Positions 32,481 through 44,515 of a stretch of 64,000 nucleotides of DNA are shown here, piece after piece. Made by a program: the position numbers and the translations under genes. The notes beneath the pieces are model-generated. The model did no database searches, was not told where the DNA came from, and was given only the letters and a program-made list of their open reading frames with translations. The DNA is from Jaltomata sinuosa (Eukaryota; Streptophyta; Magnoliopsida; Solanales; Solanaceae): contig QJPP01001796.1 in the NCBI GenBank assembly GCA_003996215.1, positions 310,001 to 374,000 on the forward strand. The letters run 5' to 3'. The number at the start of each line of letters is the position of its first letter. The first letter of the stretch is position 1.

Positions 32481-34363
32481 CTAGGCTAGTCTCAGATGGA
32501 GTCTGAGCGAGATATGGTCTTAGGTAATCTGGGTAAGGATTGGGTGTTATATCTTATGTTGAGCTAGTTTTTCCATTAGCTAAGATATTAAGGAGTCCGA
32601 GGGACTTTTTGGAAGTAAATTTAGGTGAGTAAAACACCTGGTATCAAAGTTGATGTGAAGGGGTTGGTTTGGAACATTAGGATTTGAAGTGTGTTATAAA
32701 ATAGGCACTTTTGGGAGATTTTCTGAGTTTCTATCCCATGTCAACCACTATAGTGGCTGACACTGCGCTATAACAGAGAAATTCCCGCTATAGCATAAGT
32801 TAATACCGGTTAACACTACCATAACGGTCGGTTCTGCTATGACAACATCGCTATAGCAGTGTATGGACTGCTATAGCGGAATAAGTTGGGGTAAATACAA
32901 AACTTCCCCCAAAGCATTTAGAATTTCTCATGAACATTTTGAGAAAATGCAGAGGCAAACCGTTAAATGGTAGTTTTTAGGTGAATTAATAGTTGGAAAG
33001 CCCTGGGATTGGTGGAATTATTATGTTTTGGCTGGGAATTAGAATTTGAGTATAATCCAGGTAATTTTAGGCCATTGGGATGATTTTGGTATGTCGTAAT
33101 CATTGTTAGACCAAGAATGAGCGAAGGCTTCAAAAAACGAGAAGGTTCCATCCCAGTAGAGTTTTCAAGCATTTCAAGGTAGGTGATGATATTGTTTTCC
33201 AAATGCAATATGTATGCATGTAACCAAAACTTAGTAATGTATGTGTCTTGCATGTTTAGGGAATGAGTTTATGAATGTCTAAGTGTTCAGATATCAATTA
33301 TGTTAAAATAAACTTGGTTTGTTGCTTATTGGTGTTACAAGTGTGTTGCTGTTTATTTAAGTATTGACTGTTGGATTTTGTGTGACATTCAGTTGGCTGC
33401 GTACCACACCTGGTATGAAATATATATATATTGGTTGACTTAGGTACCATACTTGGTATGGGATACTAACAGTTAGATTGAGTACCATGCCTAGTATAGG
33501 TTCTATATCAATTAGCTCGGGTCCCATGCTTGGTAAGGGTTTAAATATACATTATTAATTATATGTTCGATGGTTCCATGAGTAGATCGGGTTGATCGTC
33601 GAAACTGTAATTTGCATATTAGTCTATGAGAGGCCAGGTAGCTGTACTTAAATATGGGAATGGTTCTTCGGTGGACCGAGCATTGCATGTTATACACTTA
33701 GATGTTGGTTTAGGGATCCTTTGTTTGTCCGGGTAACGTAAAATGGGTAAAGGGTTATTGTTGTGGTTCATTGTTTAAATGATTGTTGAACCTGTTTCAT
33801 ATGATTGATAAGTTAGAAGGTAGACTGAGAGTCTGGGATTATATTACTGGCTGTTTTACATATTTGTACTACTTTACTCAGTTATGGTTTATTGTTCATA
33901 TATTGTTTGTTGGAGCTGGCCGATGATCCTACTAGTACACTGTGGTTGTGTACTAATTTTGCACTTGCTTTTCTTTTGTGAGTACAGGACATATTATAAC
34001 GGCTCTGACTCGACCTCAAATATAGTCCCAGTGATTCAAGATTCCAAGGGTGAGCTACTTCCTTTGGGCTACCATGGTTTTCTTCCAGCTTAGTATTAGT
34101 CCACTTGTTTCAAACTTAACTCTCTGTTTGTGGGGTTGCATCCCCGTTTCTAGACATTGGTAGATGTTTTGGTATGTTGACTTTCAGTTTCTAGGGTTAT
34201 TGTCATAGAACCTTATTGTTTAGTAATTTTGGGTGGTGAATGATAGTTTATTTTAATGCATTTAGTTTTGAGATGTTAGATTTACTAACTGTTGGGGTGA
34301 TAATAGGTTCACTCATCCAGAGGTTTCGAGTAGATACCACTCGTGGCGGTTTGGATCAGGACA
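32481..34363 (+). repeat. 5' LTR of chromovirus X, truncated
   Basis: Starts at CTAGGCTAGTCTCAG, equivalent to 39,115 in the 3' LTR, so the first ~93 bp are missing. Ends near GGATCAGGACA. Holds GCTATAGC words (32,745-32,880) and four ~39-bp GTACC..GGTA units (33,401-33,540). Open frames such as 33,884-34,093 are not genes. Confidence 0.85.
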
Positions 34364-34365
34364 AA

Positions 34366-34386
34366 TATGATGTCAGAGTCCTAGAT
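34366..34386 (+). promoter_or_regulatory. Primer-binding site of X, tRNA-Met type (diverged)
   Basis: TGATGTCAGAGTCCTAG, a few changes from the initiator-Met word TGGTATCAGAGCCTAG, lies just after the LTR end. Confidence 0.55.
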
Positions 34387-34581
34387 TTGTTGATCTCATC
34401 ATATCAAAATAGGTCTAGTAGAGTTTTGCAGAATGGTGTAGAGATGTCAGTACTTTTCTTTGAGAGGCTATAGGACTTTAGAAAACTATCTCTTCATTCT
34501 TCCTTTGTGCTAAAACTTTATTCCAATTAGTATCTGGTGATACAAATTGGTGTCTAACCTTCTTCACTCTTTTGTCCGTGG

Positions 34582-35445
34582 ATGGTTAACACAAGGCACA
34601 ACAGAGTGAGAGTGACCATTACAGTGGCAGAACCAGCAACATGGGTTAGAGTTTGTCACTTTCCATCTTCGGGGTGATGCCAAGCAGTGATAGAGAGCTC
34701 ATGTAGAATGTCCCCCATAAGCTTTGCCTCTAATGACTTGGGCACAATTTCATACTCTATTCTTAAAGAAGATGTGCATTGCACCTTGAGAGATTGTAAG
34801 AAGGATGAATTTCTGGCTCTTGAGTAGGGTAACATGTTAGTTTCATCCTATGAGGCCAAATTTTATGCCTTGTCATGTTATGCTACTCAGCTTCTAGGTA
34901 CTGAGGAGGAGAGGATTCATCTATATGTGAAGGTCCTAAATACTGAGTTGCAGGTGTTGTCTGTGTATATGAACACAACAAGAAAAAGTTTTTATGAGGT
35001 GACGGATTATGTGAAGAAACTGGAGGGGGTCAGGCAGGTTGGGAAGGCTAAGGTGTTAGCCAAGAATTCCCAAAATGAGGGTCATTTCAGTGGTTCACAC
35101 TCCAGGGGTCACAACCAACAAGTGTATTCTGCTCATCCTATTCATCATCCCTGCCATCTTCTACAAGTGGTCGTCTGGGAGCCAGTCAACAATTTTTAGC
35201 TCCTAGAGGCCAGAGGGCTTCGTATACTTCCACTAGCAGGCCTACTCTTGATCACAGATGCTTTCATTATGGTAATCTGGATCACTTCAAGAGGGGGTGC
35301 CCCCACAGACAGGCAGGTAATCAGACTCAATAATAGTCTAAGGCTGTGGTTCCGGTTGGTGGTGGTGGCTACGCTAGGTGTCGTCCACAGGGTGGGTGAG
35401 GTAACTTTCAGGGAGGCTGAGAAAATAGAGAAAATGGTGGCATAG
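34582..35445 (+). pseudogene. Chromovirus X gag, shortened
   Basis: A start MVNTRHNRVRVTITVAEPA at 34,582 is followed by many stops. A recognisable capsid piece is open at 34,834-35,199 (SYEAKFYALSCYATQLLG, EEERIHLYVK, LNTELQVLS). The zinc knuckle near 35,255-35,300 reads CFHYGNLDHFKRGC; the second Cys is Tyr. Much of the N-terminal capsid half is missing. Gag would package the RNA. Confidence 0.75.
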
Positions 35446-35453
35446 GCAGGGGA

Positions 35454-36926
35454 GTGGCGCAGCTAGCCAAGGAAGATTCTCAGATTGATGATCGAGCTCA
35501 TTGTTATGCATTCCCAGAAAGGTTTGAGGCCGAGGCATCAAATACTGTGATCACATGTACAATTCTAGTCTGTAACAGGATGGCCTCTGTACTGTTTGAC
35601 CCAGGTTCACTATTCATATATTTCTGTGAAATTTGCTTTAGGTTTGGATGTGGTTTGTCATGTCCTGGATTCCCCTATTCATGTTTCTACCCTGGTTGGT
35701 GAGTCTGTGGTAGCAACACATGTATATCATACTTGCTCTGTGATTTTTGTGGGATTTCAGACTTGGGTAGATTTGGTTATTCTGGACATGCTGGATTTTG
35801 ATGTTATTTTGGGTATGACCTGGCTATCTCCATATCATGCTGTATTGAATTGTAATGCTAAGATAGTGACTCTAGAGATTCTGAGTAAGGATAGGCTAGA
35901 GTGGGAAGGTGTGTACTGGCCTAAGCCGATGAATATTATATCCTTTGTTCGGGCTAGGAAGTTAGCGGGAAGGGGTTGTTTGGCCTTCTTAGCACATTTT
36001 CGAGATGTTAGTGTGGAGCCTCCTTTGGTTGAGTCAGTTTCAGTCATTTCTGAGTCTCAGGAGGTATTTCCAGCAGATTTGGTTGGCATGCCTCCAGATA
36101 TAGACATTGACTTTTGCATAGACTTGGAGCCAGTCACTCGCCCAATCTCTATTCCTCCTTATCGTATGGCTCTGGTAGAGTTGAGGGAACATAAGACTCA
36201 GCTTCAAGAACTGTTAGATAAAGGTTTTATTCATCCAAGTGCTTCACCTTTGGGTGCTCCAGTTTTGTTTGTGAAAAAGAAAGATGGTAGTATGAGGATG
36301 TGTATAGAGTACATATAACTGAACAAGGTTACCATAAAAAACAAGTATCCTTTACCCCGAATAGATGACCTCTTTGACCAGTTGTAGGGTGTATCTGTAT
36401 TCTCGAAAATTGACTTAAGGTCAGGGTACCATCAGTTAAAGATTAGGCCTGCGGACATCCCTAAGACGGCATTCTGAACTCAATATAGGCATTATGAGTT
36501 CCTAGTAATGTCATTTGGGTTGACCAATGCGCCGGTGACATTTATGTGCTTGATGAATGGGGTCTTCAAATCGTATCTGGATTTGTTCATCATTGTATTT
36601 ATATATGATATTCTGATTTGCTCCTAGAGTAAGGAAGAGCATGTAATGCATCTTCTTTATTGTTTGGATATCTTGAGGCACCAAAAGTTATATGCTAAGT
36701 TCTCCAAGTGTGAGTTTTGGTTGTCTTCAGTTGCCTTCTTTGGGCATATGGTTTCAGAGAAGGGGTGATGGTGGATCCCCAAAAGATTGAGGCAGTTAAG
36801 AGTTGGGTTCGGCCTAGCTCGGTGACTGAAGTTAGAAGTTTTGTGGGGCTTGCAGGCTACTATCGCAGGTTTGTTAAGGATTTTGCATCCATTGCTACTC
36901 ATTTGACAAGGTTGATTCAAAAATAG
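35454..36926 (+). pseudogene. Chromovirus X protease and reverse transcriptase
   Basis: Protease: NRMASVLFDPGS (DPGS in place of DSGA/DTGA, a change I have seen described for related plant elements), SPIHVSTLVGES, FDVILGMTWLSPYHAVLNC. RT: PPYRMALVELREHKTQLQ, GFIHPSASPLGAP, VKKKDGSMRMCIEYI-stop, SGYHQLKIRPADI, FIIVFIYDILIC in which the first catalytic Asp is Tyr, then VRSFVGLAGYYRRFV. Stops near 36,317, 36,388 and 36,476 and a frame change near 36,740 inactivate it. A 240-residue frame (35,596-36,318) runs from protease into RT. Confidence 0.85.
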
Positions 36927-36992
36927 GTACCATTTGTATGGTCCGAAAAGTGTGAGGAGAGCTTCCAATAGCTCAAGACACTTCTTACCACC

Positions 36993-37367
36993 ATGCCCAT
37001 TCTATCATTGCCAGTTGATGGTAAGTCTTTCATTGTGTATTATGATGCTTCACATTCGGGTTTGGGGGCTGTGTTGATGCAGGACATGAATTTTATAGCT
37101 TATGCTTCAACGCAGTTGAAGCCCCATGGGAAGGATTACCCAACCCACGACCTGGAGTTGGCAGCAGTGGTCTTTGCACTAAAGATTTGGAGGCACTACC
37201 TTTATGGTGTCAAGTGTGAAGTGTTCACGGACCATCGCAACTTGCAACATGTGTTTACTCAGAAGGATTTGAATCTGAGGCAGAGGAGGTGGATGGAATT
37301 GTTGAAGGATTACGATGTGACCATCCAGTGTCATCCGGGAAGGTTAATATGGTGGCAAATGTATTGA
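36993..37367 (+). pseudogene. Chromovirus X RNase H
   Basis: 124 open codons with VYYDASHSGLGAVL, THDLELAAVVFALKIW, EVFTDHRNLQHVFTQ and LNLRQRRWMELLKDYD, so the acidic positions are present. It ends by a frame change in the CHPG segment before the ADALSR-type motif (reads NVLSQKAV in another frame). Better kept than the RT before it. Confidence 0.85.
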
Positions 37368-37474
37368 GTCAGAAAGCGGTTAGCATGGGCAGTTTGACTT
37401 GCTTGGGGGTGTCCAAATGACCCTTGGCTAGGGAGATTTGGGCACTAGAATCTAAATTCATGTAGTTGGACATC

Positions 37475-38960
37475 TCAAAACAGGGTGGGGTATTGTCCAA
37501 TATTGAGGTTAAACCCACGTTCATAGAGGAAATCAAAGCCAAATAGTTTCAGGATGAACAGTTGGATAAGCTTCGGAGAAAGGTAGTATTCGAAGAGTCC
37601 AGGGATGCCGCATTGGACGTTGGTAGGGTGATAAGTTTTAGAGGGAGGATTTGTATCCCTCGAGTTGATGACCTGATTCAGAATATGTTGGCAGAGGCTC
37701 ATAGTTCGATGTATTCAATTCATCTAGGCATAACCAAAATATACCGGGACTTGAGGCTACTTTATTGGTGGCCTGGGATGAAAAGGGACATAGCTGACTA
37801 TGTGTCTAAGTGTCAGAATTGTCAGCAGGTTAAATGTGAGCACCAAAGGCCTGCAAGATTTCTTTCGAGGATGCCCATTCCCAAGTGGGAGTGGAAAGGA
37901 TAGCCATGGATTTTGTAGTGGGTCTTCCTAAGACCTTGGGGAAGTATGACTCCATTTGGGTCATCATGGACAGGCTGACCAAATCAACCCATTTTATTCT
38001 AGTCAGGGTGGATTATACTCACAACAATTGGCCAAGATATATATTAAGGAAATTGTGATGTTGCATGGGGTGCACTCTCCATCATTTCATACAGGGGTAC
38101 ACAATTTACATTAAAGTTCTGGGGTAAGTTGCACGAGAGTTGGGCACCCATATCATTTTCAGCACATCATTCATCCTCAGATAGACGATCAGTCGGAGAG
38201 GACCATTCAGGTATTGGAGGACATGCTGAGAGCATGTGTGATTGATTTCGGGGGTCATTGGGACTAGTTTCTACCATTGTGTTAGTTCTCATACAACAAC
38301 AACTATCATGCCAATATTGACATGGCACCATTCGAGGCACTTTATAGGAGAGGATATAGATTACCCATAAGGTGTTTTGAAGCAGGTGATGTGAAACCTT
38401 CGGGAGTCGACTTGGTGAGGGAAGCTCAGGAAAAAGTAAAGGGAATTCAGACCAAGTTGTTAGCAGCCCAAAGCAAGCAGAAGGAGTATGCAGATCATAA
38501 GGTAAGGGACATGGCATTTCACGTTGGTGAAAAGGTATTGTTGAAGGTGTCACCAATAAAGGGGTTAATATGATTCAGCAAGAAGGGTAAGCTCAACCCT
38601 CGGTACATCAATCCATCCGAGATTCTCGAGATTGTAGGGCCAGTGGCTTATAGGTTAGCACTGTCTCCTACTTTATTCAGAGTTCATCCAGTCTTTCACG
38701 TATCTATGCTGAAGCGATACCATGGGGATGGGGAATATATTATCAAATGGGATTCAGTTTTGCTAGACAAAGATCTTCAATATGAATAGGAGCTAGTTGC
38801 GATTCTTGATCGAGATGTCCATAAATTAAGTACTAAGAAGATCAGGTTGGTGAAGGTTCAATAGAAGCATCGTCCGATTGAGAAAGCCACTTGGGAAACC
38901 GAGAAGGACATGCGGGATAAGTACCCTCATTTGTTTGAGAATTCAGGTACTACACTTTCT
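37475..38960 (+). pseudogene. Chromovirus X integrase and chromodomain-like tail
   Basis: Zinc region: AHSSMYSIHLGITKIYRDL, WWPGMKRDIADYVSKCQNCQQVKCEHQ (HHCC present). Core: MDFVVGLPKT and DSIWVIMDRLTKSTHF; the second Asp block reads PSFHTGVHNLH-like after indels, so it is damaged. Then MAPFEALYRRGYRLPIRCF, VLLKVSPIKGLI-stop, NPRYI-type GPY region and the tail ILDRDVHKLSTKKIRLVKV with EKATWETEKDMRDKYPHLF. Frame changes and stops occur near 37,900, 38,030-38,110 and 38,571. Confidence 0.85.
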
Positions 38961-39021
38961 CCCTTTTTAAATCATTTTTTGAGTTTGATCATTTGGGATG
39001 AACGATGGGTAAATTGATATC

Positions 39022-41201
39022 TGTTATAACGACTTGTTCTATCATTATGAGTGAACGTTTCATGCTAAGTTTTGAGTTAGAAAACTTCTAGGTTCGAGAG
39101 TTGGAAAATTTAGGCTAGGCTAGTCTCAGACGAATTCTGAGCGAGATATGGTCTAGGGCAATCCAGGTGAGGATTGGGTGTTATATATTATCTTTATCTA
39201 GTTTTTCCATTAGTTAAGACATTAAGGAGTCTGAGGGACTTTTTGGAAGTCAATTCAGGTGAGTAGAACTCCCCGTATCAAATTTGACTTGAAGGGGTTG
39301 GTTCAAAATATCAGGATTTGAAGTGTGTTGTAAAATAGGAACTTTTGGATGATATTTCAAGTTTTTGTCCTATGTCAACCGTTATAGCAGTTGAAACTGC
39401 GCTATAATAACTTCTGCTATAACAGAGAAATTACTACTACAGCAAAAGCAATATCGGTAAGCACTTCCATAACCTTCTACGGCGGTATTGCTATAATGGT
39501 GTATGGACCGCTATACCGGAATAAGTCGGGGTAAATGCAGAAACTTCCCAAAAACATTCAGAATTTCACAAGAACATTCTGGGGAAGGGCAAAGGCAATT
39601 TTTGCGATTCCAAGGAAGTTTTCCACCAAATTTCGTCCAAGAGGTAAGGATTTCGCTCCCCTAACTTAGTACTATGACTCCTACACAGTAGAATCATTAA
39701 CTGTGAGATTGGGGGAAGGTTTGGGTTAACCTAAGAATGTAAAATTTGGGGAAAAAGGGGATTCTAGGTTGTATAATTCTTGAGTTATGTTTATTATCGC
39801 TTATTCATGATAAAATCACAATTATTTGCTTAATTTAACCGTTAGATAGTTGTTTTTAGGTGAATTAATGGTGGTAAAGCCCTGGGATCGGTGGAATGAT
39901 TATGGTTTGGCCTGGGGATTAGGATTTGAGTATAATCTGGGTAATTTTAGGCCGTTGGGCTGATTTTAGTATGTTGTAATCATTGTTAGACCAAGAATAA
40001 GTGAAGGCTTCAGAAAACAGGATGGCTCCAGCCCAATAGAGTTTTCAAGCATTTCGAGGTAGGTGATGATATTGTTTTCCAAATATAATATGTATGCGTG
40101 TAACCTTAACTTAGTAATTTATGTGTCTTGCATTAGGGAATGAGTTTATAAATGTCTAAGTGTACGGGTATCAATTATGTTAAAATGAACTTGGTTTGTT
40201 GCTTGTTGGTATTACGAGTGTGTTGCTGTTTATTTAAGTAATAACTGTTGGATTTTGGGTGACATTCGGTTGGCTCGGGTACCATGCCTAGTACGGGATA
40301 CTAACGGTTGGCTCGGGTACCACGTTTGTTATAGGTTCTATATCGGTTGGCTCGTGTACCATACCTGGTATGGGTGGGTTTAACTATACATTGTTGATTG
40401 TGTGTTCGATGGTTCCATGAGTGGACCGAGTTGATCATTGAAACTGTAATTGTGCATATTGGTCCATGAGAGGCAGGTAGCTGTACTTAAATATGGGAAT
40501 GGTTCTTGAGTGGATCGGGCATTGCATGATAACACTTAGATGTTGGTTTAAGGATCCTTTGTTGGTCCGAGTAACGTAAAAAGGGTAAAGGGTTATTGTT
40601 GTGGTTCATTGTTTAAATGATTGTTGAACCTGTTTCATATGGTTGATAAGTTAGAAGGTAGACTGAGAGTTTGGGATTATATTACTTGCTGTTTTACATA
40701 TTTGTACTACTTTACTCAGTTTTGGTTTATTGTTCATATATTATTTATTAGAGCTGACTGATGATCCTACCAGTACACTGTGGTTATGTACTGATTCTAC
40801 ACTTGCTTTCCTTTTATGAGTACAGGACATATTCGAGCGGCTCTGACTTAACCTCAGATATAGTCCCAGCGATTCCAGATTCCAAGGGTGAGATGCTTTC
40901 TTTGGGCTACCATAGTTTTCTTTCAGATTAGTATTAGTCCACTTGTTTCGGACATAACTCTCTAATTTTTGGGTTGCATCCCCGTTTCTAGGCATTGGTA
41001 GATGTTTTGGTATGATGACTTTCAGTTTCTAGGGGTATTTTAGCAGAACTTTATTGTTTAGTAATTTTGGGTGGTGAATGATAGTTTATTTTAATGCATT
41101 TGATTTTGAGCTATTAGATTTACAAAGTGTTGGGGTGATAATAGGTTCGCTCATCCGGAGGTTTCGGGTGGGTGCCACTCGCGGCGGTTTGGGTCGTGTC
41201 A
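39022..41201 (+). repeat. 3' LTR of chromovirus X (2.18 kb)
   Basis: Starts TGTTATAACGACTTG and ends GGGTCGTGTCA. Complete copy, used here to measure the truncation of the 5' LTR. Contains the GCTATAGC-like word cluster (39,380-39,520) and GTACC..GGTA units (about 40,276-40,370). Same family as the LTRs at 52,680 and 59,515 in the opposite orientation. Confidence 0.85.
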
Positions 41202-42915
41202 CGGAATGTCATAAAAGTAGTATTTTTCCTTTTCTTTCCAAAATCAGTAGTGAAACCCAAGATAATTTCTTGAAATCGAAAATCATGGTAACCATAGTAA
41301 ATCTCAAGTTTGGAACCAAAAACCTCAAAAATCTTTCTTTCCATACTGATAGGCATGATAATGCAGTATGAGTATGTAAATTTCCATGTTAGGAGAGAAA
41401 AGCACACAATAAGGCAAAACAGGGAAAAATACCCTCCAACCAAGAGAAGTGTCCTGGAAACTCCATCTAAATCCAAGCTATGGCCTCGGGACCACAGTTA
41501 CACATAAAATCGGCAATAAGGAAAAAATAATAGAAAATAACTACGAAAACAACTACAAGCTTCTACTCTACCTCTAAAACCTCCTAAAAGCATACTAAGG
41601 ATTTTATGCTAGCCATAACCATACTATGAGCTCCTAGACTAAGGTTAATAGGAATAATTCTAATCTATGCTCCGAAATGGCCATTTCACTACAAGTTACA
41701 AGATGTAAGCATATTTCTATGTACAGTCCAACTAATGTTCCAGTAACATATATTGTATAAAATCTAACTAACTCAATCTAGAAAAGTAAACCGTAACCTA
41801 CCCCAGGGCCGTACCACAATACGAACCATCACTCGTGTGCCTTCCCCTTCCGAATATCCTCAGAAAGCAGTCACACTAGTAAAAACACATTCTAGGTGTC
41901 AAGAGGAGAAGAATGACACCCATTGTACTATTCAGAAAATCGAGCTAGAAATCAGGTCAAAAAATGACCCTCGGGGCCCATGCAATAATATGGAAAACAA
42001 AAATCACAATTATGTTCGCGACGGGTTAAAGAACCCATGCCCAAAAGTTGAGCACAAACTGGACTCATTTCGGGGCCCAAAACAGCCCCGAAGTCCTCTT
42101 GATCAAAGAAGCATTTTAATGGAGAATTAAGGATTTTTAAGAGCGGAAACTTACGAATTTGGAGGCAAGAAACGACCACGGACCAGAACTACAATCACCA
42201 CCATGCCTAGGGAAAAGTTAGAGTTGAATTTGGAGGTTGGAGCTCTAGTTTTAATGGAGAAAATGAGTTGAGGAAGAGAGGGGAAATGACTGATTTTCAA
42301 AGGGTGGCCAACTTAAATGCTGCCAGTGTGTAGGCGCAGGTGGGCCTATGCACGCGCAGGCGCGGGCACGCCACAATGCCAGGAATCGTAGGAGCAGCAA
42401 GCCCACAACGGCCTATGTGCCACAGGTGCGTTGCCCGGCCAGCCCAGGTAGGCACGTAGGCATGCACATGCCAGTGCAGGAGAGGCAGCACAAGTGCAGC
42501 CAGGCGCCCTCCTTGGCGCCATACAAGCAACCATCTGTTGAAATTTCAGCCAAGACTTAGGATTTTTACGGATGGACCTCTGGGAATGCATTCGAGGTCT
42601 CACAAACACAAACAAGCTAATCTATTCAACAAAAAATGATATTATAGACTCAACGGAATCAACCAAAATCCCAAAGGAGGTTGATTTAATAAAAACTGGG
42701 CCTCATGCCCAAAATAAACTAAAGGATAACTTTTCCAAAAACAAAACCCAAAGGTCAAGAACAAGTTTGGAAGCCTCGAGACCAAAACCAAAGGTCCCTC
42801 TAGCCCAATGTCGATATTGCAGAGCTAACAACGCTGGCGGGATTTACATCCAGGGCCGTCTTCTCTTAATGTTGACCAAAGTCAACCCTACAAGCCTAAC
42901 TCTCCTAAAAACACA
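41202..42915 (-). repeat. 3' LTR of element D, truncated
   Basis: Aligns with 46,809-48,497 of the 5' LTR (for example GTCATAAAAGTAGTATTTTT at the left and CAAGTCAACCCTACAAGCC-like wording at the right). The left ~950 bp of the LTR are missing where X's LTR ends. The right end is taken at AACACA (42,915), inside the integrase reading frame end, so the polypurine tract seems lost and the boundary is approximate. Confidence 0.75.
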
Positions 42916-44515
42916 GAAGACTCAAAAGGCAAGGGTAGTGGGTTTGCATGTTGGTCTCTATCTTCCAAGTAGCCTCCTCGACAGGACGATGCTGCCACTG
43001 AACCTTAACTGGCAGAATCTCCTTGGACCTCAACTTCCTAACCTGCTTGTCTAAAATGGCACCAGGCTCCTCCCCAAAGGCTATGGACTCATCCAACTGA
43101 ACTTAATCCCACTGAAGCATGTGAGTCTCATCCAAAATATACCGCCACAACATAGAAACATGAAAAACCGGGTGAGCACTGGAAAGAGCAGGAGGCAGGG
43201 CTAACTCATAAGCAACCTCCCCAATGTAATGAAGGATCTCAAATGGTCCAATAAACCTAGGACTGAGCTTACCCGTCCCTCCAAACCTCATCACGCCCTT
43301 CATGGGCGACACACAAAGGAACACACTATCACCAACCATGAACTCCATATCTCGAACTCTCCGATCAACATAACTCTTTTACCTACTCTAGGCAGTGCAA
43401 AGTCTCTCCTGAATGACCCAAACTCTATCCATAGAATCACGAAGAAAGTCAGTACCCCATGGCCTAACCTCGAAAGCATCAAACTAACCCACTGGAGATC
43501 TGCACTGCCTACCATACAAAGCCTCGAACGAAGCCATCTGAATGCTGGAATGATAACTATTGTTATATGCAAACTCTGCCAAGGCTAAGAACTGGTCCCA
43601 CTGACCCTCGAAATCAATAACACAGGCTCACAATATATCCTTCAGAGCCTGTATAGTGCGTTCTGGCTGACCGTCTATATGCGGATGAAAAGTGGTGCTG
43701 AGCTCAACTCTAGTACCCAACTCTCTCTGAATAGACCTCCAAAAATGCAAAATGAACTGAGTACCACGGTCGGAAATGATAGAAACTGGCACACCTTGCA
43801 AATGTATAATCTCATGAATGTAGATCTACGCCAACCTCTCAGAAATGTAGGAAGTCTGAACCAGCAAAAAGTGAGCAAACTTCGTCAACCGATCCACAAT
43901 GATCCAAATAGCATCAAATCTCTGCAAGGTGCATTGCAAACCAACTACAAAGTCTATGGCTATCCGCTCCCATTTCTACTCTGGAATGGGTAGTCTCTGA
44001 GTCAAACCAGCTGGACTTTGGTGTTCAAACTTCACCTATTGACAGTTCAAGCACCTACACATGAAAGCTGAAATATCCCTCTTCATCCCACACCGCCAGT
44101 AGTTCTGCCTCAAGTCCCAATAAATCTTAACTACCCCGGGATGAATGGAATATCTGAACAATGAGCCTCCTCCAAGATCAAGCTAACCAGGTCACCAACT
44201 ATAGGAACGTAGATACGATCCTCAATCCTCAGAACACCCTCTGAATCTAAGGTCATATTCCTAGCCTCACCGCTCAACACCTTGTCACGAATGATCCTCA
44301 GCCTCACATTATCAAACTGCTGTGCTCAAATCTGCTCTAACAAGTAAGATCTATCCTCAACACAAGCAAGAATATGGCCTGACTCAGAAATATCAAGTCT
44401 AACCAACCTGTTAGCCAAGGACTGGATGTCTCAAGCTAAAGGTTGCTTCTCTATCTCTCAGAAGGCCAAGCTACCTATACTCACTGCCTTCTGGCTCAAG
44501 GCATCTGCTACTATA
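42905..44515 (-). pseudogene. Element D RNase H end, integrase and tail
   Basis: Begins with ADALSQKAVSIGSLAF (RNase H C-terminus), then WRCGMKRDISAFMCRCLNC, IAIDFVVGLQ, AIWIIVDRLTKFAHFLL, VSIISDRGTQF, GQPERTIQALKDIL (D, D and E all present), SSIQMASFEALYGRQCRSPVG, FLCVSPMKGVMRFGGTGK, LSPRFIGPFEIL and the tail ILDKQVRKLRSKEI with EEATWKIETNM. Several stops (near 43,090, 43,380, 43,485, 43,635). The product would insert the cDNA. The frame reads into the presumed LTR before its stop. Confidence 0.85.

Larger units (their letters stand above)
32481..41201 (+). mobile_element. Chromovirus X (Ty3/gypsy) with two LTRs
   Basis: Plus-strand order: 5' LTR lacking its first ~93 bp, diverged tRNA-Met primer-binding site, shortened gag, protease, RT, RNase H, integrase with chromodomain-like tail, 3' LTR. 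The two LTRs are clearly the same sequence with many differences, so the insertion is not very recent. Its left end was lost at the join with the EPRV; its right end abuts the middle of the D 3' LTR, so X was inserted into D. Confidence 0.9.

Noticed and set aside
33884..34093. 69-codon frame with hydrophobic start in the X 5' LTR
   Set aside because: Lies in the LTR; the matching place of the 3' LTR is not open. Not a gene.
42297..42615. GC-rich open frames with Cys/His/Arg
   Set aside because: They are produced by the GC-rich word cluster of the D LTR and recur as frames in the other D LTR; no start context or domain.
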